From an uncultured Woeseia sp. (lineage in GTDB: Bacteria > Pseudomonadota > Gammaproteobacteria > Steroidobacterales > Woeseiaceae), in contig CAJWFK010000001.1 in the NCBI GenBank assembly GCA_913031125.1, forward strand, positions 1 through 64,000: a DNA stretch of 64,000 nucleotides. The letters are read 5' to 3'. The notes beneath the pieces were generated by a model. That model was not told the origin of the DNA. It saw nothing but the letters and a program-made list of their open reading frames with translations, and ran no database searches. Below are positions 27,874-39,032 of the stretch, piece by piece. Both the position numbers and the translations under genes were made by a program. Every line of letters begins with the position of its first letter. Within the stretch, counting starts at the first letter, position 1.

Positions 27874-29916
27874 CTACCACCCTGCCCTTATATTTATCTG
27901 TAAATTACGCCCGACAGCATCAATACCTGAGCCATGCAGACGATAGTGTCTATCCGTAAGATTTTCTAAGCGAGTGTCTAACTGCAGGCGATCATTAATG
28001 TACCACTGGCTACGTAGATTGATAGTAGCCCATCCCGCTGTGCCCTCAGGATCAATGCGGGGGTCACGGATATCCCTTGGACTCAAATGTGTCTGGCTAT
28101 CAGCAAAGAGTAAATAAGGCTCTAAACTCCAAGAGTCAGTAACCTGAATATCAACCCCAAGAAACCCGTTCAATGGTGGAATTCTATCAGCTGGTATTTC
28201 CATACCGTCAAAAGGCAATTGCCCACCACGAGAATAATTGAGCGCCATACGGACTGATAACCACGATCTCAGTAGGGCCTCACCGTTTAGCTCAAAGCCA
28301 TAAATATCAGCACTCGCTACGTTACGGCTCTGTATTACATCACGTCCGCTGGACGTAATATCTCCTGTCAAAACAGACGTTATGCGGTCTCTATATTGCA
28401 TCCCAAATACCACAGCTTCGCCATCCCAGCGCTCTCCCCCATACCTCACACCAAAATCTACTTGGGTTATTCGTTCAGATGTAAGGGCTGGATTAGGAAT
28501 ATTGAAACGGTTACCTGGACGGTCTCCGAGAGTGCCTAGATCAAATATGTTAGGTGCACGAAATCCATAGCTAACATTGACTGTTAGCTGAGTATTACCA
28601 TGTAGATCAAAAACCCAGCCCAGATCGGCACTAAGATCGTCTTGCCTGACGGTTATAGTTGGCATCTGGGGCGTCGCAGGAATTTGTGTGCTGACTCCGC
28701 TAAAACGAACACCTCCAGACAAGGACTGGCTTTCACTCAAACGTGCTGTGTAGTGTCCATATACTGCGTTATGAACAACTGAGGAGCCGTTTGGAAAACG
28801 AGGCGCAATAATTTGTGTATCGCCGGTTATTGTGTCTTCCTCATAGCGTTCACTAGCAACGTTATCACGGTAAAATTCGACCCCGGCAACCCAAAATCCA
28901 TTGTCGGTATCCCAATTTGCAGTAGTTGTAAGTCCTAGTAAATCACTTGAATTCGTTTCGTGACGGCGCACACTAGACAGAAAATCACGCAAAATACGAT
29001 CATCAATAATCCGTTGCCAACCTATATCCAAATTTAGCTCAGCACCCCCAAACCAGTCAGCTTTTGTATATCTGGCATGCGCAAATATTCGCTCATTAGG
29101 GGCAAAAAAGAATTCAGATGAAGAGGGTTCAGCTTGCCCATAGCCAGGAACAAGCTCGTCAAATCTTGGCGTCATTGGCTGTGTGGATATTTGCAGATCA
29201 AAAAGCAGCGTTTGGCTGTTATCGGGTTTAAGTACAGCTGCCACACGTCCAGCTTTAGATTCGTAGCTACTTGGACCAGCGCGAGTACCATCTCCCGTCT
29301 TACGATTACCGGTCTTTAGGTATTCACCAGATATAAGCGTAGCCACTTTCTCATTGCCAAACTCAGCAGACGCACGAACAATTTTTGCAAGGTCTGCTGT
29401 GTCAAAACCTAAAAAGACATTTCCATGTGATCCGGCACTATCGAAAGAAGGAAAATGCGATAATGCCTGAACAACTCCACCAACTGCATCACTTCCGTAA
29501 AGAGATGCTGAGGCACCTCGGACAATCTCAATTTTTTCCAGCGTACCCGGTGCAACCAATGCCATGTATTGAGTTGGTGCATTACGGAAAATAGCATTAT
29601 TGAGACGAATGCCGTCTACGAGGTGCAATACTTCCGAACCTTTCAGGCCACGAATGATCGCCGCACCCTGCCCCGGGGTCGTCTGCTGCATAAAAACACC
29701 TGGCCTGCCCACGATCGAATCCGTTAGGACCTTGGCAGAAGTAATATCCTCTGATGGAATGATTGTGATTGGCGCAGATACATCATCGACACTGACGACG
29801 CGACGGGTTGCTGTTACTTGTATTTCATCAATCTCTTCCTGTCCAGAAAATGCTTCGGACGAGGAGCCAAAAATTACAACCCCTGCACAACCCAGGCTCT
29901 TGAGAATCTGCTTCAC
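27874..29916 (-). CDS. TonB-dependent outer-membrane receptor
   Basis: A 680-residue receptor. After a signal peptide a TonB box (DEIQVTATR) leads into the plug domain (VGRPGVFMQQTTPGQGAAII, RGLKGSEVLHLVDGIRLNN, EIVRGASASLYGSDAVGGVV), and the rest alternates short beta strands up to a C-terminal barrel strand ending in INIRAGW. The plug wording resembles haem/lactoferrin-type and cobalamin-type receptors, but the ligand cannot be assigned. It is followed downstream by no related gene; a sodium-dependent transporter lies upstream on the same strand. Confidence 0.92.
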   Translation of the reverse strand: MKQILKSLGCAGVVIFGSSSEAFSGQEEIDEIQVTATRRVVSVDDVSAPITIIPSEDITSAKVLTDSIVGRPGVFMQQTTPGQGAAIIRGLKGSEVLHLVDGIRLNNAIFRNAPTQYMALVAPGTLEKIEIVRGASASLYGSDAVGGVVQALSHFPSFDSAGSHGNVFLGFDTADLAKIVRASAEFGNEKVATLISGEYLKTGNRKTGDGTRAGPSSYESKAGRVAAVLKPDNSQTLLFDLQISTQPMTPRFDELVPGYGQAEPSSSEFFFAPNERIFAHARYTKADWFGGAELNLDIGWQRIIDDRILRDFLSSVRRHETNSSDLLGLTTTANWDTDNGFWVAGVEFYRDNVASERYEEDTITGDTQIIAPRFPNGSSVVHNAVYGHYTARLSESQSLSGGVRFSGVSTQIPATPQMPTITVRQDDLSADLGWVFDLHGNTQLTVNVSYGFRAPNIFDLGTLGDRPGNRFNIPNPALTSERITQVDFGVRYGGERWDGEAVVFGMQYRDRITSVLTGDITSSGRDVIQSRNVASADIYGFELNGEALLRSWLSVRMALNYSRGGQLPFDGMEIPADRIPPLNGFLGVDIQVTDSWSLEPYLLFADSQTHLSPRDIRDPRIDPEGTAGWATINLRSQWYINDRLQLDTRLENLTDRHYRLHGSGIDAVGRNLQINIRAGW

Positions 29917-29964
29917 AGCGAATAGCCGACCAATAGTGAAGTGGAAAAATAACTAACTGGCCAA

Positions 29965-31341
29965 CTATTCCACGATGCCCATCATTAGAGTCACAATCAG
30001 TACAGGAGGAATAACAAACCTGATCATGAGACGCCAGAAACCAAAAAACAGGCCATCTTTCACGTTGATCTCCTCCAGCTTAAGAGCTCTTGGTACCAAC
30101 CAACCCAAAAAGATCGCTGACAATGCGCCTCCGACCAAGAGTAAATTGTTCGCGGCCAAGTGATCAAAAGTGTCAAAAATATCTTTGCCTGAATACGATG
30201 GAATAAATTCCAATGGACGTACATCTTTCCACACCGAAAAACCTAAAATTGAGGTGATACCAAGAATCCACGCTGTACCCATTACCAATAATGTTCCGCG
30301 TGCTCTTGGGATACTCAGATGCTCTTCTACCCAGTTCACACAACCTTCAGCAAGACCGAGACAAGATGACAGTGCTGCTGAAATTAATAACACGAAGAAT
30401 ATTGCGCCGAAAAGCTGGCCGCCCGGCATCTGTCCGAAAGCCAACGGCAACGTTTGAAAAATAAGTCCTGGACCAGCCCCGGGATTTAAACCGTATTGAA
30501 AAACCAGAGGGAATATCGCAAATCCCGCTAGGACAGCGACACCAGTATCCATGAAAATAACAGCTGTTGCTGACCGCGGAATCGAAAAATCTTTAGGCAT
30601 ATAAGCGCCAAAGACAATCAAAGAACCCATCCCTATCCCTATAGAGAAAAATGCCTGTCCAATGGCTGCCATTGCCGTGCCAAAAGTAATTTTTGAGAAA
30701 TCCGGTTCGAGTAAAAACCGTAACGTACCAGCCATATCTCCAGCCACTGCGCCATAGACAACCATAACAAGCATACTGGCAAATAAAGCCGGCATAAGAA
30801 TCCTCACGGCGCGCTCAAGACCAGCCTGCACGCCTTGGCGAATGACAAGGATGATCAGGAGATGCACTACGGTATTCCAAAACAATAATATCCATGGATT
30901 AGCCAGAAGATTAGAAAACATAACACCCGTGACATTAGCGTCAGCACCTTCGAAAGCGCCCTTTGCAGCTTTTACGAAGTAGTCAAGGGTCCATCCGGAC
31001 AACACCGTGTAATAAGACAAAATAATAAATGCGCAGAATATGCCAAGATGGCCTATGAAGCCCCAGCGGATACTCTGACCACTCTGAATAGCAACATTAA
31101 TCACACTTCGCGGAGCACTAGCACCGCCGCGACGTCCAAGAGATATTTCCGTAATAAGGAGCGGCAGCCCGATACCAAGGGCAAACGCCAAATACATTAT
31201 GAGGAATGCGCTACCACCATTTTCCCCAAGCTGATAGGGAAACCGCCAGATATTTCCCATACCAACCGCAAATCCCACTGCAGCCAAAAGAAAACCCCAT
31301 CTTGACGACCATTGTTCTGTAGAACCGGATGTTCCCGCCAT
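29965..31341 (-). CDS. Neurotransmitter:sodium symporter family transporter
   Basis: A 458-residue SNF/NSS-family symporter, the LeuT group, which imports amino acids or amines with sodium. The N-terminal WSSRWGFLLAAVGFAVGMGN and IWRFPYQLGENGGSAFL (sodium and substrate site, TM1) are textbook, and FFSIGIGMGSLIVFGAYM gives TM6. It lies in front of a TonB receptor gene (48-base gap) and beside a large peptide-catabolism region, which suits amino-acid uptake. Substrate not assignable. Confidence 0.93.
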   Translation of the reverse strand: MAGTSGSTEQWSSRWGFLLAAVGFAVGMGNIWRFPYQLGENGGSAFLIMYLAFALGIGLPLLITEISLGRRGGASAPRSVINVAIQSGQSIRWGFIGHLGIFCAFIILSYYTVLSGWTLDYFVKAAKGAFEGADANVTGVMFSNLLANPWILLFWNTVVHLLIILVIRQGVQAGLERAVRILMPALFASMLVMVVYGAVAGDMAGTLRFLLEPDFSKITFGTAMAAIGQAFFSIGIGMGSLIVFGAYMPKDFSIPRSATAVIFMDTGVAVLAGFAIFPLVFQYGLNPGAGPGLIFQTLPLAFGQMPGGQLFGAIFFVLLISAALSSCLGLAEGCVNWVEEHLSIPRARGTLLVMGTAWILGITSILGFSVWKDVRPLEFIPSYSGKDIFDTFDHLAANNLLLVGGALSAIFLGWLVPRALKLEEINVKDGLFFGFWRLMIRFVIPPVLIVTLMMGIVE

Positions 31342-31448
31342 AAATTGCTCCCTGTTATTGTTTAGACGGATACCTTATCTTCGCATATTCACTCAATTTC
31401 TTCGCTTTTCGTTTAAGATAAAGAAAAACTCTGGGAGGTAATCAGCTG

Positions 31449-32741
31449 ATGAAAATAGTTTGGAACAAGAGGCAGTTAATTACAATTTTTGTGTCACTCG
31501 TACTCATTAACGGACCTGTTATCGCGGATACTCTCATTCACGCGGGGCGAGTCATTGATGGAGTAGCTACGCAAAGTGTAAATGACAGAACCATAAGGGT
31601 TGTCGCCAACACGATTACCGGTATTGAGAGAGGATTTACTAAGCCAGAAGAAACCGATCGTGTAATTGATTTGCGTGATTCAACAGTTATGCCCGGACTA
31701 ATAGATCTGCACGTACATCTAACATCCCAATACTCTTCACGCAGCAATGTAAATCGCTTTATTTTAAACGAGGCAGACTACGCACTGGACGCAGCAAAAT
31801 ATGCAAAGATTACCCTCGAAGCTGGCTTCACTGTCGTCCGTAATGTCGGCGCACCATCAAATGTCACTATAGCCTTAAGGAAAGCTATTGAGGCAGGTGA
31901 TATTCCGGGGCCGACAATTTTTACGGCGGGAAGGAGCATTGCAACAACCGGTGGCCATGGTGATCCAACTAACGGTTGGGCGGCCCACTTTGGTGCAGAT
32001 CCCACCCCAAAGGACGGCGTGATCAATAGTGCCGATGATGCTCGAAAAGCCGTTCGACAACGTTATAAAGATGGTGCTGACTGGATAAAAATTACTGCCA
32101 CTGGTGGTGTTTTAAGCGTCGCAAAAAGTGGGCAAAATCCACAATTTACAATGGAGGAGCTCGAATCCATCGTCGACACGGCAGCAGATTACGGGATGCG
32201 GGTGGCTGCCCATGCGCATGGCAGTGAAGGCATGAAACGTGCTGTTTTGGCTGGAGTCGCGTCTATCGAACATGGCACTTTCATGACAGATGAAATCATG
32301 GAACTTATGAAGGATCGTGGAACCTATTTCATTCCGACTATTCTGGCCGGTAATTGGGTAGCGGAAAAAGCTAGTATCGACGGATTTTTTCCCGAACTTG
32401 TTCGGCCCAAAGCTGCTGCCATTGGACCAATCATTGAAAATACTTTTGCCAAAGCTTATGCGGCCGGTGTACCTATTGCTTTTGGCACCGATACAGGAGT
32501 TTCACCTCATGGCGATAATGCAGAAGAATTCGCTTTAATGGTAGCGGGTGGTATGCCAGAGATGGAAGCTATTCAGTCTGCCACCAGTATAGCAGCCAAC
32601 TTTCTGGGTATCGGGGATACGCATGGACGCATCGAGAGCGGTTACCAAGCGGATCTCGTTGCTGTTCCGGGAGACCCGATAGCTGATATCAGCCTAATGC
32701 AGCAAGTTCACTTTGTTATGAAAGAAGGAAAGTTGTACTAA
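31449..32741 (+). CDS. Secreted amidohydrolase-superfamily enzyme
   Basis: A 430-residue metal-dependent hydrolase with a signal peptide (ending about residue 26). Metal sites: His-x-His in [14 protein letters not shown], Lys in [12 protein letters not shown] (commonly carboxylated), His in [12 protein letters not shown] and SIEHGTFM, and Asp in [13 protein letters not shown]. The subgroup includes imidazolonepropionase-like proteins and Xaa-Pro/Xaa-Arg dipeptidases. A Shine-Dalgarno GGGAGG precedes the start. It converges on the M14 gene and the two stop codons overlap. Confidence 0.9.
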   Translation: MKIVWNKRQLITIFVSLVLINGPVIADTLIHAGRVIDGVATQSVNDRTIRVVANTITGIERGFTKPEETDRVIDLRDSTVMPGLIDLHVHLTSQYSSRSNVNRFILNEADYALDAAKYAKITLEAGFTVVRNVGAPSNVTIALRKAIEAGDIPGPTIFTAGRSIATTGGHGDPTNGWAAHFGADPTPKDGVINSADDARKAVRQRYKDGADWIKITATGGVLSVAKSGQNPQFTMEELESIVDTAADYGMRVAAHAHGSEGMKRAVLAGVASIEHGTFMTDEIMELMKDRGTYFIPTILAGNWVAEKASIDGFFPELVRPKAAAIGPIIENTFAKAYAAGVPIAFGTDTGVSPHGDNAEEFALMVAGGMPEMEAIQSATSIAANFLGIGDTHGRIESGYQADLVAVPGDPIADISLMQQVHFVMKEGKLY

Positions 32742-35440
32742 TGTAACGGACGTGCGTGTGCACTCCCCCTGAAAATTGCATTCATAAAAATTAAATTCAA
32801 GCCATCAAGATAAGCCCGTACATTAGGGTCTTGAGTAAACCCGATTACGTAACCACGTCCGGTAGGCTGAGCAACTACAAATGGTTTGTAGGCAAGCTGC
32901 TTTCGGTTTTCCTCCCAGATATAACCGCTCGCCAATAGGCTGTCTCGATCTTTGAAGCGGGCAACGTTTACACCTTTATCGATAGTAATGGGTGTATATA
33001 CATCTGTGCCCCGCACCAATGTCCTGATCGTCGGGGCCACTCCGGCACCCAGCCAGTGGTCGGGATCCACATCAGCATTAACCAACACACCGGCAACAGA
33101 ATCCGGTGCGTCCTTTTCTGGGAGAATTAGCGCGCGGTACTGGGATTCCTCCTCAATATAACGCCCGGGAACAGTCGATGCCTCCTCTTTGCTTTCACTT
33201 TCCGCTTCCTGCGACTCCTTGACAGCATCCTCACGGCGGATCGCAAGCAAATCTACCTCCGGATCCGCAAGAAAACGGTTTGCACTTCCTATACCAATGA
33301 GAACACCACCTTTTGAGACCCATTCCCTTAAATTTTCAGTCCCACGTTCACCAAACACACCAGCATAATCTGAGCCTTCCGGAAGAATGAGTACCTGATA
33401 GCTGGATAAATCAGAACGAGCAATACGTGAAGTCCGAATCGCTGTTACCGGAAAGCCGAACTGGCGCTCTATAACAAATTTTGTGTTACCCGCTACATAG
33501 GCCCTTGTTGGCCGATCCCATGCAATTGCAACCTTGGGTTTATTAAAACGAACAACATTGCGGCTACCAAAATTAGGACCATCAGTCACCCAGGTATGAT
33601 CCACTCCGATAACATTCGCACCGGTTGCCCCAGCCATTGCTGTAATTATGGTTTCAAGGTTAGCCGGATTATCTGCAACATCAATAATCAGGGTCCCCGC
33701 TGGGTATTGATTGCCTTCATGGGTAAATGTGAGGTCATTACTTTTAATCCTGAGGTCATTAACCAGCGCTTTGGCCAGAAACCTCGCCGAAGCAGCGGTG
33801 CCCCATGGAATAAGGTAAGCCACAGGACTATCTACCACTGTGACCGTCCCTGGCTGCACTAAGTCACCACTTGCCGCCACCACGGGGGTTTTAACGGCAC
33901 GATCACAACTATCCACTTTTATATTAAACATTAGCGGTAATGACCATGCTGTAACATCATAGATCTGGTCGCTGACGTTTCTCGCTCTGCGTTCCTCTTG
34001 TTCGCGAACAAAATCGTTTTCTAATGGAACATCCGTATCCATTAAGGTTCGCACCAACCGTTTCGCAGGTTGCGCAAGATTGATCAAATAACTCCCGGCA
34101 TCATAGCCATTTCCACATGCCCTGAAAGATTGCGTTGCACTATCGACTTCAACTCCTTGTTGGACAAGAAGACCTGCTAATTTATCTGCCGCTCCCTGAT
34201 CACCCTGGGTTGGAATAATATAAGTACGAATATTTTCACGGCCCCCTTCTGCGATCGCACTCACCTGATAATTATAGAAATCCTCTAAAAGTTTTTTTCG
34301 ATTGACCTGTACCGTTTCTGCCGTACCCATCGATGTAACAAAGTGATTGCGAATCGCATACGGATAAGTCAGCTGGTTACCATCATACTGTCGAACAATC
34401 AGCCCACGGACAGACGCCTGTTCATAGGTCATGGCGATGCTACCGAAATATGATGGCCAACTGGCCCCATAGCCAGGGTAAAAAGCGTCATAAACCTCAC
34501 GGGTAAAATAATCCATACCAAAACGATCAAACCATCCAGCATTGGTCCTGCCAAAAAGCTGTAAACTAGTCCGCTGGTTTTCTGCCAAATGTGGATTAAA
34601 AGGAACAGCTTCGGGCGCAAAATAATATGTCCCGTCAGATCCCATTTCATGCAGGTCGACAAAAGCCGTGGGATACCATTCTTGAGCAATCCGAATACGT
34701 CCCAGAGTTTCAGGTTGACTCAGAATGAACCAGTCTCGATTCAGGTCAAAAAGATAGTGATTAGTTCGTCCTCCAGGCCATGGCTCATCATGTTCCGCTG
34801 AGATACGATCCTCATCCGGGACCAAACCATTTGCCATAGTGAAATTCTGGATGAACCGATCACGACCATCCGGGTTTTGCATTGGATCAATAATGACCAC
34901 CGTATCTCGCATGATATCGTTGACACGTGGATCGCCCCGGGAAGCCAGTAGATGATATGCAGTCAACATTGCGGCTTCCGTGGATGAGTGCTCATTCCCG
35001 TGTACGCCGTACGACAACCACGTAACTGCTGGCTGACTTTCTATGATTTTTTCTGCTTCAAGTCTCGAAGTAAGTCGCGGATCACGAAGGCGCTGCATCT
35101 CGGACTTGATTTCTTCAATACGCGACATGTTAGTACCAGCTGTCACAATTACATATATCAGATCGCGCCCTTCCCAGCTCTGCGCATACGTGTGTAACGC
35201 TATTCGCTCAGGTGCCGCAGCCTCCAAAGCTTCAAAATACCGAATCGCATCTCTATGCCATGTGATTTTCTCACCAGGCGCGTAACCGAGCACATCGCTA
35301 AAGGACGGTATAGCTGGGTCATAATCCGCCTCTGGCCAATAAACGAAATTTTCCTCTGCAGATATGGAATAGGAAATCGAGGTTACAGCGCACACTGCTA
35401 TCAAGTATCGAAATATTCGTTTCATAAATTTTGCTCTCAT
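32738..35440 (-). CDS. M14-family zinc carboxypeptidase, secreted
   Basis: A 900-residue peptidase with a signal peptide. Zinc ligands are the His and Glu of [14 protein letters not shown] and the His of [14 protein letters not shown]; the Arg-rich substrate region DLNRDWF lies between. After the catalytic domain (about residues 45-400) comes a long C-terminal part with a glutamine-amidotransferase-like fold segment ([20 protein letters not shown]), usual in this large M14 subgroup. A second ATG at 35425 starts directly at the signal peptide and may be the true start. It follows the P1 peptidase gene by one base. Confidence 0.9.
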   Translation of the reverse strand: MRAKFMKRIFRYLIAVCAVTSISYSISAEENFVYWPEADYDPAIPSFSDVLGYAPGEKITWHRDAIRYFEALEAAAPERIALHTYAQSWEGRDLIYVIVTAGTNMSRIEEIKSEMQRLRDPRLTSRLEAEKIIESQPAVTWLSYGVHGNEHSSTEAAMLTAYHLLASRGDPRVNDIMRDTVVIIDPMQNPDGRDRFIQNFTMANGLVPDEDRISAEHDEPWPGGRTNHYLFDLNRDWFILSQPETLGRIRIAQEWYPTAFVDLHEMGSDGTYYFAPEAVPFNPHLAENQRTSLQLFGRTNAGWFDRFGMDYFTREVYDAFYPGYGASWPSYFGSIAMTYEQASVRGLIVRQYDGNQLTYPYAIRNHFVTSMGTAETVQVNRKKLLEDFYNYQVSAIAEGGRENIRTYIIPTQGDQGAADKLAGLLVQQGVEVDSATQSFRACGNGYDAGSYLINLAQPAKRLVRTLMDTDVPLENDFVREQEERRARNVSDQIYDVTAWSLPLMFNIKVDSCDRAVKTPVVAASGDLVQPGTVTVVDSPVAYLIPWGTAASARFLAKALVNDLRIKSNDLTFTHEGNQYPAGTLIIDVADNPANLETIITAMAGATGANVIGVDHTWVTDGPNFGSRNVVRFNKPKVAIAWDRPTRAYVAGNTKFVIERQFGFPVTAIRTSRIARSDLSSYQVLILPEGSDYAGVFGERGTENLREWVSKGGVLIGIGSANRFLADPEVDLLAIRREDAVKESQEAESESKEEASTVPGRYIEEESQYRALILPEKDAPDSVAGVLVNADVDPDHWLGAGVAPTIRTLVRGTDVYTPITIDKGVNVARFKDRDSLLASGYIWEENRKQLAYKPFVVAQPTGRGYVIGFTQDPNVRAYLDGLNLIFMNAIFRGSAHARPLH

Positions 35441-35441
35441 T

Positions 35442-36623
35442 TTAATTATTTGTGCTATCTGGACGAACCAATTTATCCCAATCTAACACTTTATATTTTT
35501 TTAGTATCCGGACAAGATCATCTATTGGAATCGCTTCCCGCCTGCCACGCACACTAGTAACCGTCGTGGCCTTAAAAATAGCATTATAAATAGCTTCCTC
35601 AGTAGCTTCAGCCGTTGCTGCGAATAATGGAGACATCGATGCATGCACAAGCGAAGGAGTTTCCACTGGCTTCATACTCTCTCTCGGCCTTCGTACAGAA
35701 GGATTAGCGGAAAAAGCGATAACATAATCACCAGAGCCGTTACTTGCATACGAACCTGTCCTAGCCAAACCCATCATTGCACGCATGGCAATGCGATCGA
35801 GACTCTTGCTATTTAGTGGGGCATCAGTCGCAACGATAATCATAATGGAACCATCATCCTGACTGCCTTCTAGGTTACTACCTTCGAGATCCTGTTGGTA
35901 TGCATACTGGCCTAACTCACGGCCGACAGGTGCGCCATTAATTTGCAGTATTCCACCATAATTAGTTTGCACAAGTACCCCGACTGTATAGCCTCCCAAG
36001 GATTCAGGAAGAACCCGCGAACTAGTGCCGATACCACCTTTCCAGGCGAATGCTTGGGTACCCGTGCCTGCTCCTACGCTTCCCTCTGCTACCGGACCAC
36101 TAGTGGCATTATCCAAGGCCTGATAAACATGATCTTTTTGCACAGGGTCGGACCACATATTATTAACTTGTCCATCATTCGTCTCACCGACAATCGGATT
36201 AACTGTGTGCTCTCCCATCCCAGGCTGCTCATAAATCCACTCCTTTAAGCCATTGGCAACGCTCCAGACACATAACGTGCAAGTAAGCAAAATCGGCGTT
36301 TCTATTTCACCGAATTCACGAACCTGTGTTTCCCCAATCAATTTACCGTAGCCATTACCAATGTGGATCGACGCTGGGACTGGATAGGTATATAGATTTC
36401 CTGATCCTGGGATTATCGCTGTCACCCCAGTGCGAATGTCATTGCCTTCAATGATCGTAGAGTGCCCAACTCGAACTCCTGCTACATCCGTAATAGCATT
36501 AAAGTGCCCGGTTGGAAAAACTCCGACTACCAATCCAACATCACGAGCACGCGGCCGGTCCTCTGCAAAAACAATTGAAGACAAAAGTATAAAAAAAATC
36601 TTGAGAGCGGTAATACGTGTCAT
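35442..36623 (-). CDS. P1-family (S58/DmpA-like) aminopeptidase, secreted
   Basis: A 393-residue self-processing hydrolase of the DmpA group with a signal peptide. The beta-subunit nucleophile is expected at the Ser of WKGGIGTSSRVLPE; upstream GAGTGTQAF and the early ITDVAGVRVGHSTI are family marks. Family members release N-terminal D- or L-amino acids from peptides and amides. It sits between the DUF5916 gene and the M14 gene on the same strand with gaps of 51 and 1 bases, so the three are probably one transcript. Confidence 0.9.
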   Translation of the reverse strand: MTRITALKIFFILLSSIVFAEDRPRARDVGLVVGVFPTGHFNAITDVAGVRVGHSTIIEGNDIRTGVTAIIPGSGNLYTYPVPASIHIGNGYGKLIGETQVREFGEIETPILLTCTLCVWSVANGLKEWIYEQPGMGEHTVNPIVGETNDGQVNNMWSDPVQKDHVYQALDNATSGPVAEGSVGAGTGTQAFAWKGGIGTSSRVLPESLGGYTVGVLVQTNYGGILQINGAPVGRELGQYAYQQDLEGSNLEGSQDDGSIMIIVATDAPLNSKSLDRIAMRAMMGLARTGSYASNGSGDYVIAFSANPSVRRPRESMKPVETPSLVHASMSPLFAATAEATEEAIYNAIFKATTVTSVRGRREAIPIDDLVRILKKYKVLDWDKLVRPDSTNN

Positions 36624-36674
36624 CAGCTTCCCCCTGATCGGACACTATTAATATTTAGATGGCATAGCAAGCAG

Positions 36675-38903
36675 CTAATTCAGTGCGTCGAAAATCCGGC
36701 TGAACTTAATAATAAATTCTCGACCTCTTGGCGGCGCTCCTATTCCACGCTCATCCACTTCGTTATAAACGAGGTATAGCCCAGTATTTGCAGATTGTAG
36801 CCAAGAGAAACGCAAATTCATCGAGATTTTGTCGCTCTGCTCATTATATTGGGCAAGTAATTGAAGGAGCATTTTGGGGGTAAACGAGTAAGACAAACGA
36901 ATTCTAGCTAAATTGGCTGTGAAATTACCGCCGGGCACAGGTAAATCGAAATCATTATAAATATATGCAAATTCGGAGCTAAACTTCTCGCCAATCCTAT
37001 ACCGAAGTGTCGGAGTTAAAGCTACTCGATCACCACCAAAACGCCCGCCTATAATCGCTCGCATACTAAAATTTAACGGGGCCGATCGATTACCTATCAA
37101 TTGCAATATCGCTTCCTCGTGATCATAGGTGCCGGGTTGTATAAAGACGCCATCAACAATTTCGAACGGATCCCTGACCCCTTCTTTTGTTATGTTCATA
37201 CCTGTATGGATTTCAGATCCCGTTTGGAACTCCCAATGGTTATCAATATGCAGGAACCCGGTTTCCTGAAATCCGTCGAAACCCCAGTAACCACGAAATT
37301 GGATATGCGGTCTTAATTCAAATAACTTCCAGAGATTCTGAGGTCGGTAACGGTGCAAAATCCGTGCCGTCCATTTTTTATAACCCTGCCGAGCAAGGAA
37401 CCCGACTTCTGGATTAAAATCTTCACCAACCTGTGTGTGACCAACATTAAAGGACCACGCAGCATTGTTGTAATCACCAGTAATCGAAAATGCTTCATCC
37501 TTTCCTTCAAAACCAGGTGTTTCAGTTTTTGCCATCCAGGCCTGAATTAAACCGTTATCTCCAATACCCCACCGACCATCAATAGCATAGGTCTTATTTT
37601 CATCTGCAGCAGAATCGCCAATTATGCTGCCATCTCCATCACGGCCAACATACAAAAAGCCTATTGAAGACCGGTTACGTAATTCCTGGTTAACACGTGC
37701 AATAGCGTAATCATTTTGCGGGGCAAGACCAGTAGCCCCCTCTGACGACATATATAGGAGTCCAACGTTAGTCGTTGGCCCTACTTTTCCCGATAGCCGA
37801 AGGCCACCATCGATAGGGACCGGTTGCCCGCTTGCTATCCCAATACGGCGACTGAAAAAAAGTTCCACCTCACGTGGTTCACCAACTGAAAACTGGCCGG
37901 AGTTCTCAAGAAAGAATGGACGTTTCTCAGGAAAAAACAAACTAAACCGATCAAGATTCACCTTTTGCTCATCAACCTCAACCTGCGCGAAGTCAGTGTT
38001 GTAAGTCGCATCAAGCGTCAAACTAGAAGTGATGGAATACTTAATATCCAAACCAAATTCAGAATTGTTAACGCTTCCGTCCAGTCCTGCCCCTCTGTTT
38101 ACTTTAGCTAACCCGTAAGGGGTAATTTGCAGATTACGTTGTCTGGCAGGGCTAATTCCCTCGACCGTGCCTGCCTCCGACACACGCAGAAGATCTCGAT
38201 CTTGTGTCAATGGTGCCCAGTAAGCTATTTCGTTGTTGCGACGAATACGCCTCTCAAAATTCATACCCCAAGACTGAACATTTCCATTCCCATATCGCAA
38301 TGATGTGAATGGAATCCGCATCTCCGCGCTCCAGCCATAATCACCGATCTTGGATTGCACCGTCCATGGAGCGTCCCAGTTGCGATTGAAACCACCCTGC
38401 CCACCGGGCACATATTGACCGGCAGCTTCCCGCATGACTTGCCCGTCAAATTCAACACTTGCCGGATTCGTACCAAAAACGAAACCATTCTGTCGATCCA
38501 ATAATCCGTCTATCAAGACTCGAAAACTATCAGTATCGTCAAGGGAGGAATCCCGACGACTATCGGTTGCAATGATTAATTCAGGCTGTTCATCATATGC
38601 TACAACTCCAATGTGAAGAGCATCATCAGAAAATCCAACGAATACTTCGGTCCGTTGTGAAACAGGTTGCCCGGCATTAGGTTGCGTCTGCCAGAAATCA
38701 GTGATCGGTTCAGCCTTATGCCATGCGGGATCATTCAACACATCACCATCAATTACTGGCACGATATTCAGCTTGGCAGCCTGCCCTATTGGCCGCTTAC
38801 TGGTTGCCGATTCCTGCCCGAAGCTGACTCCACTATATGCTAAAGCACCAACAATCAGGTAGATAATTAATGTTAACCGGCTGTTATTTATAGAGTTAAT
38901 CAT
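36675..38903 (-). CDS. DUF5916 outer-membrane protein with CBM9-like domain
   Basis: A 742-residue exported protein. Residues about 45-220 match the carbohydrate-binding-family-9-like sugar-binding fold common in this group (PVIDGDVLNDPAWHKAEPI, EVFVGFSDDALHIGVVAYDE); the remainder is a predicted beta barrel with FPEKRPFFLENSGQF and FFSRRIG, ending in a Phe-rich strand (EFIIKFSRIFDALN). Function unknown. It heads the run DUF5916, P1, M14, so it may help peptide or polymer uptake at the outer membrane. Confidence 0.85.
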   Translation of the reverse strand: MINSINNSRLTLIIYLIVGALAYSGVSFGQESATSKRPIGQAAKLNIVPVIDGDVLNDPAWHKAEPITDFWQTQPNAGQPVSQRTEVFVGFSDDALHIGVVAYDEQPELIIATDSRRDSSLDDTDSFRVLIDGLLDRQNGFVFGTNPASVEFDGQVMREAAGQYVPGGQGGFNRNWDAPWTVQSKIGDYGWSAEMRIPFTSLRYGNGNVQSWGMNFERRIRRNNEIAYWAPLTQDRDLLRVSEAGTVEGISPARQRNLQITPYGLAKVNRGAGLDGSVNNSEFGLDIKYSITSSLTLDATYNTDFAQVEVDEQKVNLDRFSLFFPEKRPFFLENSGQFSVGEPREVELFFSRRIGIASGQPVPIDGGLRLSGKVGPTTNVGLLYMSSEGATGLAPQNDYAIARVNQELRNRSSIGFLYVGRDGDGSIIGDSAADENKTYAIDGRWGIGDNGLIQAWMAKTETPGFEGKDEAFSITGDYNNAAWSFNVGHTQVGEDFNPEVGFLARQGYKKWTARILHRYRPQNLWKLFELRPHIQFRGYWGFDGFQETGFLHIDNHWEFQTGSEIHTGMNITKEGVRDPFEIVDGVFIQPGTYDHEEAILQLIGNRSAPLNFSMRAIIGGRFGGDRVALTPTLRYRIGEKFSSEFAYIYNDFDLPVPGGNFTANLARIRLSYSFTPKMLLQLLAQYNEQSDKISMNLRFSWLQSANTGLYLVYNEVDERGIGAPPRGREFIIKFSRIFDALN

Positions 38904-39032
38904 CAGAAATTTTTCACTATCCTATTACGCCCGCAATTCCAGCCTGCCCTCAAAAATGGTCAGCAAGTTTAATGAACGTCTCAAAAGGATCAAAGACCAG
39001 AGTGATATGTCTTTACAAAAATTAACGGTTAA